From NCBI GenBank assembly GCA_034423195.1, contig DAOUIZ010000010.1:1-64000 (forward strand): DNA of 64,000 nucleotides. The letters run 5' to 3'. Numbering within the stretch: position 1 is the first letter of the stretch; each line of letters opens with the position of its first letter. The translations under genes were made by a program, and so were the position numbers. This stretch comes from CATOSK01 sp034423195. Lineage in GTDB: Bacteria > Chloroflexota > Dehalococcoidia > Lucifugimonadales > UBA3495. The notes below the pieces were generated by a model. The model made no database searches. It saw nothing but the letters and a program-made list of their open reading frames with translations, and was not told the DNA's origin. Of this stretch, positions 35,902 through 44,213 are shown in pieces.

Positions 35902-36666
35902 ATGAGAGTCTCTCGTTCTCCCGAGAAGCGGGGAGGAGCCGGCAAGATTATCATGATCTCGGCGCTGGTAATTGCGATATTGGTAGTCGGAGGGCTGGCC
36001 TACACCTTCCTGCTGCCGGGCTCCGACCAAGCCGAGGCCGGCGCCGCCCAGCCTGCGTCCGGCGTCAATACCGCCCCTGCCGAACCGGAAGTCCCGGCCC
36101 AGCAGGTCAGCGAGGACGGCATTCCCATCCCGATCGTGACCTTTGGCGAGGTGCTGGACGAGGGTTTTGTGGAAGTAAACCTTCCTTCCGAATTCGGGCA
36201 GCGGGTCTGGTACACCAACCAGGTTGACACCACCAACCGGCAAATCACCATGTACCTGGCCCTGTACAACCAGAACCAGGACACCATCGTGCGGACGATC
36301 CAGCTGGACGGGTACCTGAAGGGACAGCCCCTGGACGACGCCCAGGTCTCCGTCCACTACCCGGCCGGTCCCAAGCGGTTGGTCCGCTACAACCGGGAAC
36401 ACGGCACCATCCAGATCGCCCAGTTCTACGACCAGCCCTACACCCACAGCATATTCACCCCCAAGCTGCGGGTGGCCCTGGTTAACCAGGAAGTGTCCTT
36501 GAGCAACCCCGAGGGCACCTACCACGTCCAGCTGCAGCTGGACCCCACCGGGGTTTCCGACAGTGAGCAGCTCATCTTCGAGCAGACCCGGCCCCAACTG
36601 GTAGAGGATGTGCTCGCCGAGCTCCGGCTGTTGGTGGAACGCATCGAGGAAAACCGGGTAAACTAG
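35902..36666 (+). CDS. Membrane-anchored extracytoplasmic protein of unknown function
   Basis: A 254-residue protein with a basic N-terminus, one hydrophobic segment (about residues 15-38, IIMISALVIAILVVGGLAYTF) and a long exterior part after an Ala/Pro linker. No known domain is recognised. The exterior is beta-rich (RQITMYLALYNQNQDTIVRTIQLDGYL and so on) and ends with a helix, LVEDVLAELRLLVERIEENRVN. It follows the tubulin-like gene by 181 nt in the same direction and has its own AAGGAGG site. The pairing suggests a physical or functional link, but this is untested. Confidence 0.7.
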   Translation: MRVSRSPEKRGGAGKIIMISALVIAILVVGGLAYTFLLPGSDQAEAGAAQPASGVNTAPAEPEVPAQQVSEDGIPIPIVTFGEVLDEGFVEVNLPSEFGQRVWYTNQVDTTNRQITMYLALYNQNQDTIVRTIQLDGYLKGQPLDDAQVSVHYPAGPKRLVRYNREHGTIQIAQFYDQPYTHSIFTPKLRVALVNQEVSLSNPEGTYHVQLQLDPTGVSDSEQLIFEQTRPQLVEDVLAELRLLVERIEENRVN

Positions 36667-36695
36667 GCCCTGTCCCATCCTACCCAAGGGCATCG

Positions 36696-36726
36696 AAAAA
36701 GCGCCGCTCAACCAGCGGCGCTTTTT
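36696..36726. terminator. Bidirectional intrinsic terminator
   Basis: AAAAAGCGCCGCT / AGCGGCGCTTTTT: a perfect 13-bp inverted repeat with a 5-nt loop, flanked by A- and T-tracts so that it works on both strands. It separates the convergent membrane-protein gene and panB. Confidence 0.92.
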
Positions 36727-36758
36727 CTTTTTGTCCTGTGGCCGCCCGGGAAAGGGGG

Positions 36759-37598
36759 TTACTGCGGGACGGTCAGCTCCGCCAGGACCTCTTCGCTCAT
36801 GGTGAAGCTTTGCTGCTCCGTGGGAAAGTCTCCATCCCGCACCTCCCTGGCATAGTCCATGAAGGCCTGCTTCATGGCTTCTCCCAGGGCAGCGTACTGC
36901 TTGGCGTGCTTCGGGACGAAGTCAGTGAACAATCCCAGCATGTCATGGAGCACCTGCACCTGCCCATCGCACTCGGGACCGGCGCCGATGCCGATGGTGG
37001 GAATGGTCAGCCTCTGGCTTATCAGACGGGCCAGGGGAGCCGGCACCAGCTCCAGCACCACGGAGTAGGCCCCGGCGTCCTGGAGAGCCTGGGCATCCTT
37101 GAGCAGCTGCACCGCTTCGGCCCGGAGGCGTCCCTGGACACGGAAGCCGCCGAAGGCGTTGACCGACTGGGGCGTCAGGCCGATGTGTCCCATGACCGGA
37201 ATTCCGGCCTGGACGATGCGGTGGACAGTCTCCGCCACGGCTTCGCCCCCCTCCAGCTTCACCGTCTGGGCGCCTCCTTCCTGGAGGAGCCGGGCGGCGT
37301 TGGTCAGAGCCTGTCCCTGGTCCACCTGGTAGGTCATGAAGGGCAGGTCGGCAACTATCAGCGCCTGCCGGCAGCCCCGGGCGACCATTTTGGTGTGATG
37401 GACCATGTCGTCCATGGTTACCGGGATGGTTGAATCGTAGCCCAGGACGACCATTCCCAGGCTGTCCCCCACCAGCACAATTGGGATTTCCGCGGCGTCG
37501 GCCAACCGGGCGGAGGTGTAGTCGTAGACGGTGACCATGGGGATGCGCTCCCCCCGGGACTTCATCCGGGCAATGTCCCGGATCGTCACTCTGGGCAT
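36759..37598 (-). CDS. panB: 3-methyl-2-oxobutanoate hydroxymethyltransferase
   Basis: A 279-residue PanB, which transfers a hydroxymethyl group from methylene-THF to ketoisovalerate to give ketopantoate (CoA pathway). Diagnostic parts are MVTVYDYTSARLADAAEIPIVLVGDSLGMVVLGYDSTIPVT (metal Asp and substrate loops), VKLEGGEAVAETV, GHIGLTPQSV and TIGIGAGPECDGQVQVLHD. ATG 37598 is chosen for its GGTGGG site and the MPRVTIRDIARMK family start. It overlaps the 3' end of the DUF2520 gene by 13 nt, so the two are coupled. Confidence 0.96.
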   Translation of the reverse strand: MPRVTIRDIARMKSRGERIPMVTVYDYTSARLADAAEIPIVLVGDSLGMVVLGYDSTIPVTMDDMVHHTKMVARGCRQALIVADLPFMTYQVDQGQALTNAARLLQEGGAQTVKLEGGEAVAETVHRIVQAGIPVMGHIGLTPQSVNAFGGFRVQGRLRAEAVQLLKDAQALQDAGAYSVVLELVPAPLARLISQRLTIPTIGIGAGPECDGQVQVLHDMLGLFTDFVPKHAKQYAALGEAMKQAFMDYAREVRDGDFPTEQQSFTMSEEVLAELTVPQ

Positions 37599-38491
37599 GA
37601 ATCCCACCTCCGCAGATATTGGCTGGCCAGCCTCCGCATTCCGGCGACGGCTTCCGGGGATACGCCCCGCCGCTCGGCCAGGGCCAGGGAAGCGGATGTA
37701 AGCGCGCCGTAAGCCAGGGCCCCGGAGGGGACGGCGTCCCCCAGCGCCTCCAGGTGCGTCTTCATCGTGGCCACGTCGCCCCGCACGGCGGGTCCGGTGA
37801 CGCTGGGCGCAACCCCGTTCCGGCCGATATTCTCGATAGTCGTCCCGGCAAGAGGCACCAGGGCCGCCAGGGCTTCTTCCTCCGTGTATCCGATGGCGGT
37901 CCAGCAGTCAACCGCCGCCTGCAGCAGGGCGGCGAGATACCCGCATCCGAGGATGGCCGAGGCATGGTAGAGGGGACGGTCCCGGTCCGGGATATTGACG
38001 GGATGGCCTCCCAAGGCACGGACCATCTGGTCCAGGTACTCCGGCAGCCACAGTTCGCCGGCGACGGCAAAAGCAATCCCTTTTAAGCGGGCCTCGGCAT
38101 CTTCGGCCCTCGTCAGGCCGGCGAAGGTCTGAAAGGGGTGCATGGCGCCGACCGCGGCTCCCTGGAGCGCGGCAGGACGTAGAATCTCGGTGGACGACGC
38201 GCCGCTGCAATGGACGACACCCTGGCCGCTCCGCCATGTGACCCGGGAGGCTACCTCAGCAATGACCGAATCTGGAGTGGTTATAAACACCAGGTCCGAC
38301 TCGTCAGCCAGGGCCTGGGGACTGTCGTAGGCCCGGCAACCATCCACCCGCTCCGAGAGCCACTGGGCGGACGAAAAGGACCGGCTGGATGCCCCGGTGA
38401 CCAGATACCCCCTGGCGGAGAGCGCGAGGGCCAGCCCCCGGCCCAGCAAGCCGATTCCGATGAACCCGATGCGGGAAGGCTGGTCAGTCAT
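37586..38491 (-). CDS. Rossmann-fold / DUF2520 oxidoreductase-like protein
   Basis: A 301-residue protein with an NADP-binding Rossmann N-terminus (IGFIGIGLLGRGLALALSARGYLVTGASSRS) and a DUF2520 C-terminal helical domain (YHASAILGCGYLAALLQAAVDCWTAIG, MKTHLEAL). The fold is that of prephenate dehydrogenase and ketopantoate/pyrroline reductases. Coupled to panB, it could be the ketopantoate reductase step that otherwise lacks a gene here. That is inference; DUF2520 proteins are known as panC/panD neighbours of unproven function. Confidence 0.8.
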   Translation of the reverse strand: MTDQPSRIGFIGIGLLGRGLALALSARGYLVTGASSRSFSSAQWLSERVDGCRAYDSPQALADESDLVFITTPDSVIAEVASRVTWRSGQGVVHCSGASSTEILRPAALQGAAVGAMHPFQTFAGLTRAEDAEARLKGIAFAVAGELWLPEYLDQMVRALGGHPVNIPDRDRPLYHASAILGCGYLAALLQAAVDCWTAIGYTEEEALAALVPLAGTTIENIGRNGVAPSVTGPAVRGDVATMKTHLEALGDAVPSGALAYGALTSASLALAERRGVSPEAVAGMRRLASQYLRRWDSCPE

Positions 38492-38988
38492 CCGCGCGCA
38501 GCCGGGAAAAGGGTTGCCAGAAGGAAGGTCATCGGCGGGAGACCAACGCGCGAATAAAGAGCCGCCGCAGCGCCGGGGATGGCACGACGCGGTAAGGAAC
38601 AAAGCGGTGGAGTTGGGCTGGTGGACTTGGCCGTCTCGGTCATCTGAGGATCCCAGCGGCCCACGGGTATGCCGTTGTGGGTAGACATTCACGCTCACCC
38701 CCGGTCCGGTGGATGGCGTGGCAATTCTAAGCGTGGCCTCCGAAGAGTGTCAAGGCAATCAAAAGGGGAGTCCGGTCATCGGGAAGAAGCCGTTGCGGAA
38801 GGAGCTTGTTCGAAGCAACTTGTTGGCCTGGCCTATGTTAAAATCTGGACAGGAAGTCGTCCTGCTTCGGCGGTGTCGGCGACTGGTTCCGGCCCCAAGG
38901 TCCGGCACGCCGCATGGGAACCTGACCGGCGCCCGGCCCAACAATCACCCCGGAGTCCCAGCAATAATCATTTCGGAGGTATGAGAAA
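38492..38988. other. Divergent intergenic region
   Basis: About 500 bp between the leftward pantothenate genes and the rightward YtxH gene. A -10-like TAAAAT lies at 38839-38844, without a clear -35. No gene, RNA or repeat is supported here. Confidence 0.5.
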
Positions 38989-39177
38989 GTGTACAAGAAC
39001 TCGGATGGACAGGGCATCGTGGCAGGACTCGTGGTCGGCGTTGCCGTCGGCGTGGCCATAGGACTGCTCCTGGCTCCCAAGCCGGGCGAGGAGGCCCGGG
39101 AGTTGGTGCGCCAGGGGATTGCCGACGGGATCGACCGGGTCCGCAGGATCCGGGAGGAGCGGCAGTCCGACGACTAG
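38989..39177 (+). CDS. YtxH-like small membrane protein
   Basis: A 62-residue protein. A single glycine-rich transmembrane helix (GIVAGLVVGVAVGVAIGLLLAP) is followed by KPGEEARELVRQGIADGIDRVRRIREE. This matches the YtxH/general-stress small membrane protein family. It probably sits in the cytoplasmic membrane with the charged tail inside. The start is GTG at 38989, nine bases after CGGAGG; no in-frame ATG is available. Confidence 0.8.
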   Translation: MYKNSDGQGIVAGLVVGVAVGVAIGLLLAPKPGEEARELVRQGIADGIDRVRRIREERQSDD

Positions 39178-39240
39178 GGGACACGACCGCCCTTTGGCAA
39201 GGCCCACGGGTGGCCGCTGCAGTATCGCGAACACGCAGAG

Positions 39241-39264
39241 CCGGACGGGTGTTGACCCGTCCGG
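39241..39264 (+). terminator. Terminator hairpin after the YtxH gene
   Basis: CCGGACGGGT / ACCCGTCCGG, a perfect 10-bp stem with the tetraloop GTTG. No U-tract follows. Confidence 0.65.
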
Positions 39265-39310
39265 TTGAGGGTTCGGATAAGACGCAGAACGGGGAGGGAC
39301 AGGCCCGGAA

Positions 39311-39919
39311 ATGACGGTTCGTCAACCTGGAAGGCAGTCAACGGCGGCGCGGGTCGGAGAGGTCATCGCCGCAGATTCCACCTCGTTTACCGTTCAATGC
39401 TACGAGCTGTATGGCTCGCCTCCCCTGGGCAGTTTCATCCGGGCCGGGCATCCGGGAATCTACGGGGTGGTCAACAACGTACGGACCGAACCGCTGGATC
39501 CCAGCCGGCCGGTCCTGGCCCGGGGCAAGGACCACGAGACGGAGGAAGAAGTCCTGCTGGAGAATCCCCAGCTATCCCGGCTGCTGACTTCCCGGTTTGA
39601 CGCGGTCACCGTCGGCGCCGCCGACCCCTCCGGGTTCGCCCCCTGGCTGCCGCCCCTGCCGCCGCGGGTCCACGCCTTCGTCTATGCCTGCGGGGATGAG
39701 GAATACGCCATGTTCGCCTCCGATCCGGGATTCCTGGCCCGCCTGGCCCGTCCCGAATGCCCGGCCTCCGACGACGTGATCCGGTCGTGCCTGCTGGGAT
39801 TGGTGGACGGCCGGCCCGACGGCCCGGATGTGGCCCTCCGGGCGGGCCGGGCCCTGGCGGGGCAACTGTCCGGTGACGTCGCCCGCATCAACGCCATTCT
39901 CTCCGGGATGGGAAAGTGA
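39311..39919 (+). CDS. HAS-barrel-like protein preceding a HerA-like ATPase
   Basis: A 202-residue protein. The N-terminal ~70 residues (RVGEVIAADSTSFTVQCYELYGSPPLGSFIRAG, then YGVVNNV) look like the small beta-barrel (HAS barrel) found at the N-terminus of HerA/ATP-synthase-type ATPases. The rest is helical, with YACGDEEYAMFASDP in the middle. Its stop codon overlaps the GTG start of the HerA-like gene (GTGA), so the two are translated together and probably form one complex. I know no biochemical role for it. It is not a NurA nuclease. Confidence 0.7.
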   Translation: MTVRQPGRQSTAARVGEVIAADSTSFTVQCYELYGSPPLGSFIRAGHPGIYGVVNNVRTEPLDPSRPVLARGKDHETEEEVLLENPQLSRLLTSRFDAVTVGAADPSGFAPWLPPLPPRVHAFVYACGDEEYAMFASDPGFLARLARPECPASDDVIRSCLLGLVDGRPDGPDVALRAGRALAGQLSGDVARINAILSGMGK

Positions 39920-41631
39920 CGGACGGCGGGCACGGGCTGTTCCCCAACGGCGCGGGAGCATGGGAAGGGGGCCGGGAAGGACACCTTGAAGGCCGCCGGT
40001 TGGGACAGGTCATCGGCGGGTCTTTGAGCCAGGGAGTACAGGCGAGGCTGGACGCCACCGGGGATGTGTCCGTGGAGGACGTGAAGGTCGGCTCCTTTGT
40101 GACCATCCAGGGAGAACGCCAGAGGTTCTTCGGTGTGGTGACGGACGTATCCCTGGCCAGCAGCGACGGCCGCCTGTCCCACATGCCCCCGGAGGCCGAC
40201 GATGCGCTGGTGTCCCGGGCGATATCCGGGACAGTGGCCTACGGGACGGTGAACATCCTGCCCCATCTGACGATGCCCGTCGCCGTGGGGGGACCCCAGG
40301 AGGCGCCGGTCGCCGCCAAGACCATTCCGGCCCACTTCTCCCCTACCCACGCCGCATCCCAGCAGGACGTGGACCTGGTTTTCGGGCAGGAAGACGAGAG
40401 GCACTTCTGGATTGGCAATCCGCTGGACATGGACACCAAGGTCTGCCTGGACCTGGACGAACTGGTCAAGCGGTCCATCGGCGTGTTCGGCAAAAGCGGC
40501 ACGGGCAAGACCTTCCTGACCCGGCTGTTGCTCCTGGGAATCCTCCAGGGAGGGCAGGCCTCCACGCTGATCTTTGACATGCACAGCGAATACGGCTGGA
40601 GCGGGCAGGACTCGGACCGCAACGTGTCGGTCAAGGGTCTGAAGCAGCTTTTCCCGGCCAACGTATCCACCTTCACCTTGGACGAGGAGCGGGACCGTTG
40701 GCGGGGGACCTCGGCGGACGAGGTGGTGCGCATCGGTTACGGGGAGGTGGAGCCGGAAGACATCGAGCTGCTCCGGGAGACGCTGAACCTCTCTGAGGTA
40801 GCGGCGTCAGCGGCGTACAATCTCCAGCAGAGGTTCGGGCAGCAGCGCTGGCTGGAACGCTTCCTCTCCATGGAGGGCACCGAGGACATCGCCGGCCTGG
40901 CCAACGATGTCGGTGTCAACGCCCAGGCGCTGGGCGCCCTGCACAACCGCCTGCTCCGGTTCAAGCGGTTCGATTTCATGCAGGCCAACACCCGCTACGA
41001 CACGGCTGCCCGGATCGTGGAGCACCTGGAGAAGGGCAAGCACGTAGTCCTGGAATTCGGGCGGCACGGCCGGGACCTGAACGCCTACATTCTCCTGAGC
41101 AACCTGCTGTCCCGCCGCATCCACAACCGCTACGTCGAGCTGAAGGAGATGGCCGAGGGCGGGAAGGTCAAGGACCCCCAGCCGGTGGTGATCGTCATCG
41201 AGGAAGCCCACAAGTTCCTGAATCCGGCCGTCGCATCGCAGACCATCTTCGGGACCATCGCCCGGGAGCTGCGCAAGTATAATGTCACGCTGATGGTCAT
41301 TGACCAGCGCCCCAGCGCCATCGACTCGGAGGTGATGAGCCAGCTGGGCACCCGCCTCACCTGCCTGCTGGACAACGACCGGGACACCGACGCCGTCCTG
41401 GCGGGCACCGCCGGAGCGCGCCAACTCCGGGGGGTGCTGTCCCGCCTGGAGGCCAAGCAGCAGGCGCTGATCTTCGGTCACGCCGTCCCGATGCCGGTGG
41501 TGGTACATACCCGGGAATACGGCTCCCAGGACTCCTACACCCAGTTCAGCCGGGGCTACGCGCCCCGTACCGGAGTGGTGTCGGAGAGCCCGCGGGAGCG
41601 CCTGGAGCGGGAAATCGATGAACTTTTCTAG
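39916..41631 (+). CDS. HerA-like ATPase (DUF87, HAS-barrel N-terminus)
   Basis: A 571-residue motor ATPase of the FtsK-HerA superfamily. An N-terminal HAS barrel (LGQVIGGSLSQGVQARLDATG, SFVTIQGERQRFFGVVTDVS) is followed by Walker A at residues 192-199 (GKSGTGKT) and Walker B VVIVIEEAHKFLNP. A further conserved MVIDQRPSAIDSEVMSQLGTRL segment carries the arginine/sensor region. HerA hexamers pump DNA, usually with the NurA nuclease in end resection or as phage-defence partners. No NurA gene is adjacent; the partner here is the HAS-barrel gene upstream. The start is GTG 39916. Confidence 0.88.
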   Translation: MTDGGHGLFPNGAGAWEGGREGHLEGRRLGQVIGGSLSQGVQARLDATGDVSVEDVKVGSFVTIQGERQRFFGVVTDVSLASSDGRLSHMPPEADDALVSRAISGTVAYGTVNILPHLTMPVAVGGPQEAPVAAKTIPAHFSPTHAASQQDVDLVFGQEDERHFWIGNPLDMDTKVCLDLDELVKRSIGVFGKSGTGKTFLTRLLLLGILQGGQASTLIFDMHSEYGWSGQDSDRNVSVKGLKQLFPANVSTFTLDEERDRWRGTSADEVVRIGYGEVEPEDIELLRETLNLSEVAASAAYNLQQRFGQQRWLERFLSMEGTEDIAGLANDVGVNAQALGALHNRLLRFKRFDFMQANTRYDTAARIVEHLEKGKHVVLEFGRHGRDLNAYILLSNLLSRRIHNRYVELKEMAEGGKVKDPQPVVIVIEEAHKFLNPAVASQTIFGTIARELRKYNVTLMVIDQRPSAIDSEVMSQLGTRLTCLLDNDRDTDAVLAGTAGARQLRGVLSRLEAKQQALIFGHAVPMPVVVHTREYGSQDSYTQFSRGYAPRTGVVSESPRERLEREIDELF

Positions 41632-41657
41632 CCCCGCCACGTCCGGGACATAGCGCC

Positions 41658-42494
41658 ATGCGGGTCATCAGCGACGCCGGGGAGATGGCGGCGGCCTGCG
41701 GCGAAGCGGGTAAACCGTTGGGGCTGGTGCCGACGATGGGGGCCCTCCACGAAGGCCACCTTTCCCTGGTGCGGCGGGCCAGGGCGGAAAACGGAACGGC
41801 GGCGGCCACCATATTCGTCAACCCTACCCAATTCGGCCCCGGGGAAGACCTGGCGACGTATCCCTGGGACCTGCCCCGGGACCTGGACCTGCTCGCCGGG
41901 GAAGGGGTTGACCTGGTCTTCACCCCGACGCCGGAATCGCTGTACCCCCCGGGGTTCTCCACCTGGGTGGACGTTGGCGATATCGGGGAGAAGCTGGAGG
42001 GAGCCATACGTCCGGGGCATTTCCGGGGAGTGGCGACGGTGGTCTGCAAGCTGTTGAGCATTGTCCGGCCGGACCGGGCCTACTTCGGACAGAAGGACGG
42101 GCAACAGGCGGCGGTCATCAAGCAATTGACCCGGGACCTGAACCTGGGGCCGGAGATAATCGTGTGCCCCACGGTCCGGGAACCCGACGGCCTGGCCCTG
42201 AGCAGCCGAAACGCCTACCTCACCCCGGAACAGCGGCAGGCCGCTCCCGTCGTGTACCGGGCGCTGTCCGCCCTGGAATCCGCCTGGAAGTCAGGAACAA
42301 TCAGCGTCCCGGAGTTGCAGGAAAAAGCGCTGGACGTGCTCCGCTCCGAACCGTTGGTTGAAGGGGTGGACTATGTAGCCGTCGTAGACCCCGGCAGTTT
42401 CATTGAACTGGAAACTGCCGCTCCGGGAGCCATGGCCCTGACCGCCGCCCGCATCGGCGGCGTGCGGCTGATAGACAACGTGGTGCTGGGGTAG
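41658..42494 (+). CDS. panC: Pantoate-beta-alanine ligase
   Basis: A 278-residue PanC, which joins pantoate and beta-alanine using ATP. Signatures are LVPTMGALHEGHLSLVRRAR (HxGH nucleotide motif), TIFVNPTQFGPGEDLATYPWDLPRDL, RPGHFRGVATVVCKLLSIVRPDRAYFGQKDGQQ and SSRNAYLTPEQR (KMSKS-equivalent loop). It starts 26 nt after the HerA-like gene and may be in the same transcript. panB is at 36.8 kb on the other strand, so the pathway is split around the HerA genes. Confidence 0.97.
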   Translation: MRVISDAGEMAAACGEAGKPLGLVPTMGALHEGHLSLVRRARAENGTAAATIFVNPTQFGPGEDLATYPWDLPRDLDLLAGEGVDLVFTPTPESLYPPGFSTWVDVGDIGEKLEGAIRPGHFRGVATVVCKLLSIVRPDRAYFGQKDGQQAAVIKQLTRDLNLGPEIIVCPTVREPDGLALSSRNAYLTPEQRQAAPVVYRALSALESAWKSGTISVPELQEKALDVLRSEPLVEGVDYVAVVDPGSFIELETAAPGAMALTAARIGGVRLIDNVVLG

Positions 42495-42545
42495 AGTCAA
42501 CAGCCAGTGCGCTAACGGTAGTTTTCGAAAGATGGGGAGGATTCG

Positions 42546-44213
42546 ATGCCCGCGACAATTGAGGCAAAAGAGCATAACCTCGGACAGGTTTTCAGAGGCG
42601 ACCTTTTCTTCGAGATACCCTTCTACCAACGCCCTTACGCTTGGACGACAGCGGAAGTTAACGACCTTCTTAGCGACCTTTTCGATGCCATGGAGCGGGA
42701 AGATGAACCGTATTTCCTAGGGAGCGTGGTAATAGTCAAAGACGATGACGACACAAAGGGCGACGTTGTCGACGGCCAGCAGCGCTTGACGACACTGACC
42801 ATCATGTTTTGCGTGTTGCGGGAACTCTCCAGCAGCGACGAAAGCAAGAACCTGCTCGACTCATATGTCCGCCATCCCGGGGATCGGTACGCAGGCATCG
42901 AAGACCGCTTCCGCCTTGGCCTCAAAGCACAGGACAGAACTTTCTTTCAACACAATGTACAAGTGAAAGGCGAATTGGACAGCTTCTTGAACCTGGACAC
43001 CAATGGATATTCAGACAGTCAATTGAGGATTTTTCAGAATGCGAAGTTACTTAAGGAAGAATTGGGCAAACCTCCAGAGAACGAGCATGACAGACTTATA
43101 AAGTACATGGTGCGAAACTGTTATATCGTAGTTGTCTCAGCTTCAGACCGCGATTCGGCTCATCGAATCTTCACGGTGTTGAACGACCGAGGTTTGGACC
43201 TTTCACCGACAGATATATTGAAGGCTGTGATACTCGATAAGGTGCCAGAAGAGGACCGGGAGGCGCTGGCCACCAGTTGGGACGGCATTGAAGAGGAAAT
43301 CGGAAGGGAAGATTTCAGGAACTTGTTCACCCACATCAGGATGATATACCGCAAAGACAAGATGCGGGAATCCCTTCAGAAAGAATTTGAAGACCACATC
43401 CGGGAAAACTTGAGCCAACAGGAAGCCGCTTCATTCGTGGACGATGTACTAGACCCTTATGCCAAGTTGTACGTAGCTGTATCCAAGGAATCCGATAACC
43501 GATACCCTGAGGAGGTTAACCGTCTGCTTGGTCACCTTAGGGAACTCGATAATCGCGATTGGGTGCCACCTGCGATGAGCTATTTTCACCGGAATGCTGG
43601 CCAGCGGGACAACCTGACCAAGTTCACACGCGACTTGGAGCGGTTGGCATATGGACTTTTCATGCGAAGGGCGAACATCAACGAACGAATTAACCGTTAC
43701 GCCGATGTCCTCAGGGCTATTGAACAAGCGGCAGACCTCTTTGCAGAAAGTAGTCCGCTCCAACTGTCGCCCAATGAAAAAGCCGAGATATTAACACGTC
43801 TTGATGGCGATATTTACAACCAGCCACGCATCCCACGGCCTCTGCTGTTGCGGCTAGACAGCGTACTAACCGAGGCGGGAGTAACCTACGATCACCCTGT
43901 AATCAGCGTGGAACACGTCCTTCCGCAAAATCCGGCGGAAAATTCTTATTGGCGACAATGGTTCGACGACGAACAGCGCAAGCGATGGACGCACAGTTTA
44001 GCCAACTTGGTATTGTTGTCGCGCCGCAAGAATAGTAGGGCGTCCAACTATGAGTTTGACCGTAAGAAACAAGAGTATTTCTTGCAGAACGGGACGACAA
44101 CGTTCGCATTAACCACGAACGTCGTCGCGGAATCAGAGTGGACTCCTCAGATTCTCGAACGCCGCCAATTAGAGTTAGTTGACACTCTCAAGGGAGAGTG
44201 GCGGCTGGCTTAA
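42546..44213 (+). CDS. DUF262/DUF1524 protein, GmrSD-type modification-dependent nuclease
   Basis: A 555-residue fused protein. The N-terminal DUF262 (GmrS-like, ParB/Srx fold NTPase) shows FYQRPYAW at residues 26-33 and the signature DGQQR at 76-80 (VVDGQQRLTTL). The C-terminal DUF1524 (GmrD-like HNH) shows SVEHVLPQNP, WTHSLANLVLLSRRKNSRASNYEFDRKKQ and the expected His/Asn residues. Such type IV systems cleave glucosylated or otherwise modified phage DNA. It is flanked by panC and etfA, and is visibly AT-richer with many TTG, AAT and AAA codons, which suggests recent transfer. No partner gene is needed. Confidence 0.9.
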   Translation: MPATIEAKEHNLGQVFRGDLFFEIPFYQRPYAWTTAEVNDLLSDLFDAMEREDEPYFLGSVVIVKDDDDTKGDVVDGQQRLTTLTIMFCVLRELSSSDESKNLLDSYVRHPGDRYAGIEDRFRLGLKAQDRTFFQHNVQVKGELDSFLNLDTNGYSDSQLRIFQNAKLLKEELGKPPENEHDRLIKYMVRNCYIVVVSASDRDSAHRIFTVLNDRGLDLSPTDILKAVILDKVPEEDREALATSWDGIEEEIGREDFRNLFTHIRMIYRKDKMRESLQKEFEDHIRENLSQQEAASFVDDVLDPYAKLYVAVSKESDNRYPEEVNRLLGHLRELDNRDWVPPAMSYFHRNAGQRDNLTKFTRDLERLAYGLFMRRANINERINRYADVLRAIEQAADLFAESSPLQLSPNEKAEILTRLDGDIYNQPRIPRPLLLRLDSVLTEAGVTYDHPVISVEHVLPQNPAENSYWRQWFDDEQRKRWTHSLANLVLLSRRKNSRASNYEFDRKKQEYFLQNGTTTFALTTNVVAESEWTPQILERRQLELVDTLKGEWRLA

